Shown here piece after piece: positions 7,327-7,547 of a stretch of 7,547 nucleotides of DNA (positions are counted from its first letter, which is position 1; each line of letters opens with the position of its first letter). The notes beneath the pieces were generated by a model, which saw only the letters and a program-made list of their open reading frames with translations, was not told the DNA's origin and searched no databases. The DNA comes from Chitinophagales bacterium (GTDB taxonomy: Bacteria; Bacteroidota; Bacteroidia; Chitinophagales; UBA10324). Location of the stretch: the NCBI GenBank assembly GCA_026786335.1, contig JAJAYG010000155.1, forward strand, positions 1 to 7,547, read 5' to 3'. Both the position numbers and the translations under genes were made by a program.

Positions 7327-7388
7327 GATTTTTGGGGAGCAAGTCACCCGACTTCATAAATTATTTTTGAATGCAAAAATTTTTAAAA

Positions 7389-7441
7389 TACACTTCGAAC
7401 AACAAGGAAACTTACAGAAGTGTAAACTAAAGTTGACACTT
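7389..7441 (+). terminator. overlapping inverted repeats downstream of the kinase-like gene
   Basis: TACACTTC (7389-7396) pairs perfectly with GAAGTGTA (7417-7424), leaving a 20-base loop. The second arm also lies in an imperfect 24-base palindrome (7418-7441) whose outer arms AAGTGT and ACACTT match exactly and whose inner AACT/AGTT also match. The two folds share AAGTGT, so only one can form at a time. The palindrome is followed by TTTG, not a long T run, so it is a weak terminator candidate for the gene ending at 7326. It could equally be an operator for a gene beyond the window. Confidence 0.35.
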
Positions 7442-7476
7442 TTGTTAACCAAAAATTATAATTAACATTTATTTTA

Positions 7477-7504
7477 TTGCTACTCTTCTTTAAGTATACC
7501 TTTG
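7477..7504 (+). promoter_or_regulatory. candidate promoter for a gene beyond the right edge
   Basis: TTG (7477-7479), 17 bases, then TACCTTTG (7497-7504), an exact match to the TAnnTTTG element with the spacing known for Bacteroidota promoters. The surrounding sequence (7441-7500) is very AT-rich. Transcription would begin near 7511. A hairpin with perfect 6-bp arms, CTGTTG (7509-7514) and CAACAG (7520-7525), would sit at the very 5' end of the RNA. An ATG at 7538-7540 could start the next gene, but only three codons are visible, so I do not call it. Confidence 0.5.
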
Positions 7505-7547
7505 ACTCCTGTTGGTTTTCAACAGTTCCGTTCAGCAATGCCGAACC

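Noticed and set aside
7013..7347. Short frames overlapping the 3' end of the kinase-like gene
   Set aside because: Low-complexity shadows of the real frame, with no separate start signals.
1..7547. CRISPR array, tRNA, rRNA, insertion sequence or attachment site
   Set aside because: I saw no regularly spaced repeats, cloverleaf, rRNA-like sequence, transposase or flanking direct repeats in any spacer.

Overview
The window reads as a chromosomal piece of a Bacteroidota bacterium, probably of the Chitinophagales/Sphingobacteriales kind. The signs are an AT-rich genome, two reading frames with the C-terminal sorting domain of the type IX secretion system (T9SS), GEVED and CHU_C-type Ig-like domains, no clear Shine-Dalgarno sequences, and promoter candidates of the TTG / TAnnTTTG type. 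The phylum call is firm; anything finer is inference.

Layout. Bases 1-83 (minus) hold the first 27 codons of a Bro-N (phage antirepressor-like) gene that runs off the left edge. Bases 84-245 are non-coding and carry a terminator-like hairpin (95-119) plus an 11-bp inverted repeat (53-93) across the Bro-N start codon. Bases 246-4067 (minus) encode a 1273-residue secreted multidomain protein: signal peptide, GEVED domain, a string of Ig-like domains, two of which appear split by large inserted domains, and a T9SS sorting domain. A 156-base divergent spacer separates it from hflX (4224-5411, plus), an intact ribosome-associated GTPase.

Immediately after hflX is a small signal-peptide ORF (5429-5671). 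It looks like a collapsed T9SS cargo gene, with the family's N-terminal start fused directly to a sorting-domain end. After its stop codon, in the same frame, lies a fragment from the middle of that same family (5672-5755), so the pieces are in scrambled order. Then comes a 495-residue secreted protein (5839-7326) matching the central module of large Bacteroidota outer-membrane metallophosphoesterase proteins. Here it stands alone, without the phosphoesterase or the beta-barrel, and it carries motifs resembling the active site of atypical secreted kinases. The last 221 bases are non-coding, with mutually exclusive inverted repeats and a good promoter candidate pointing out of the window.

Apart from hflX, the complete coding content is cell-envelope or secreted. 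No shared pathway links the genes. The small ORF follows hflX by 17 bases and may be co-transcribed with it. The most notable points are the scrambled T9SS remnant, the stand-alone kinase-like module, the edge Bro-N gene with overlapping hairpins at its start, and the domain-in-domain build of the giant Ig protein. I did not find a clear new multi-gene system.
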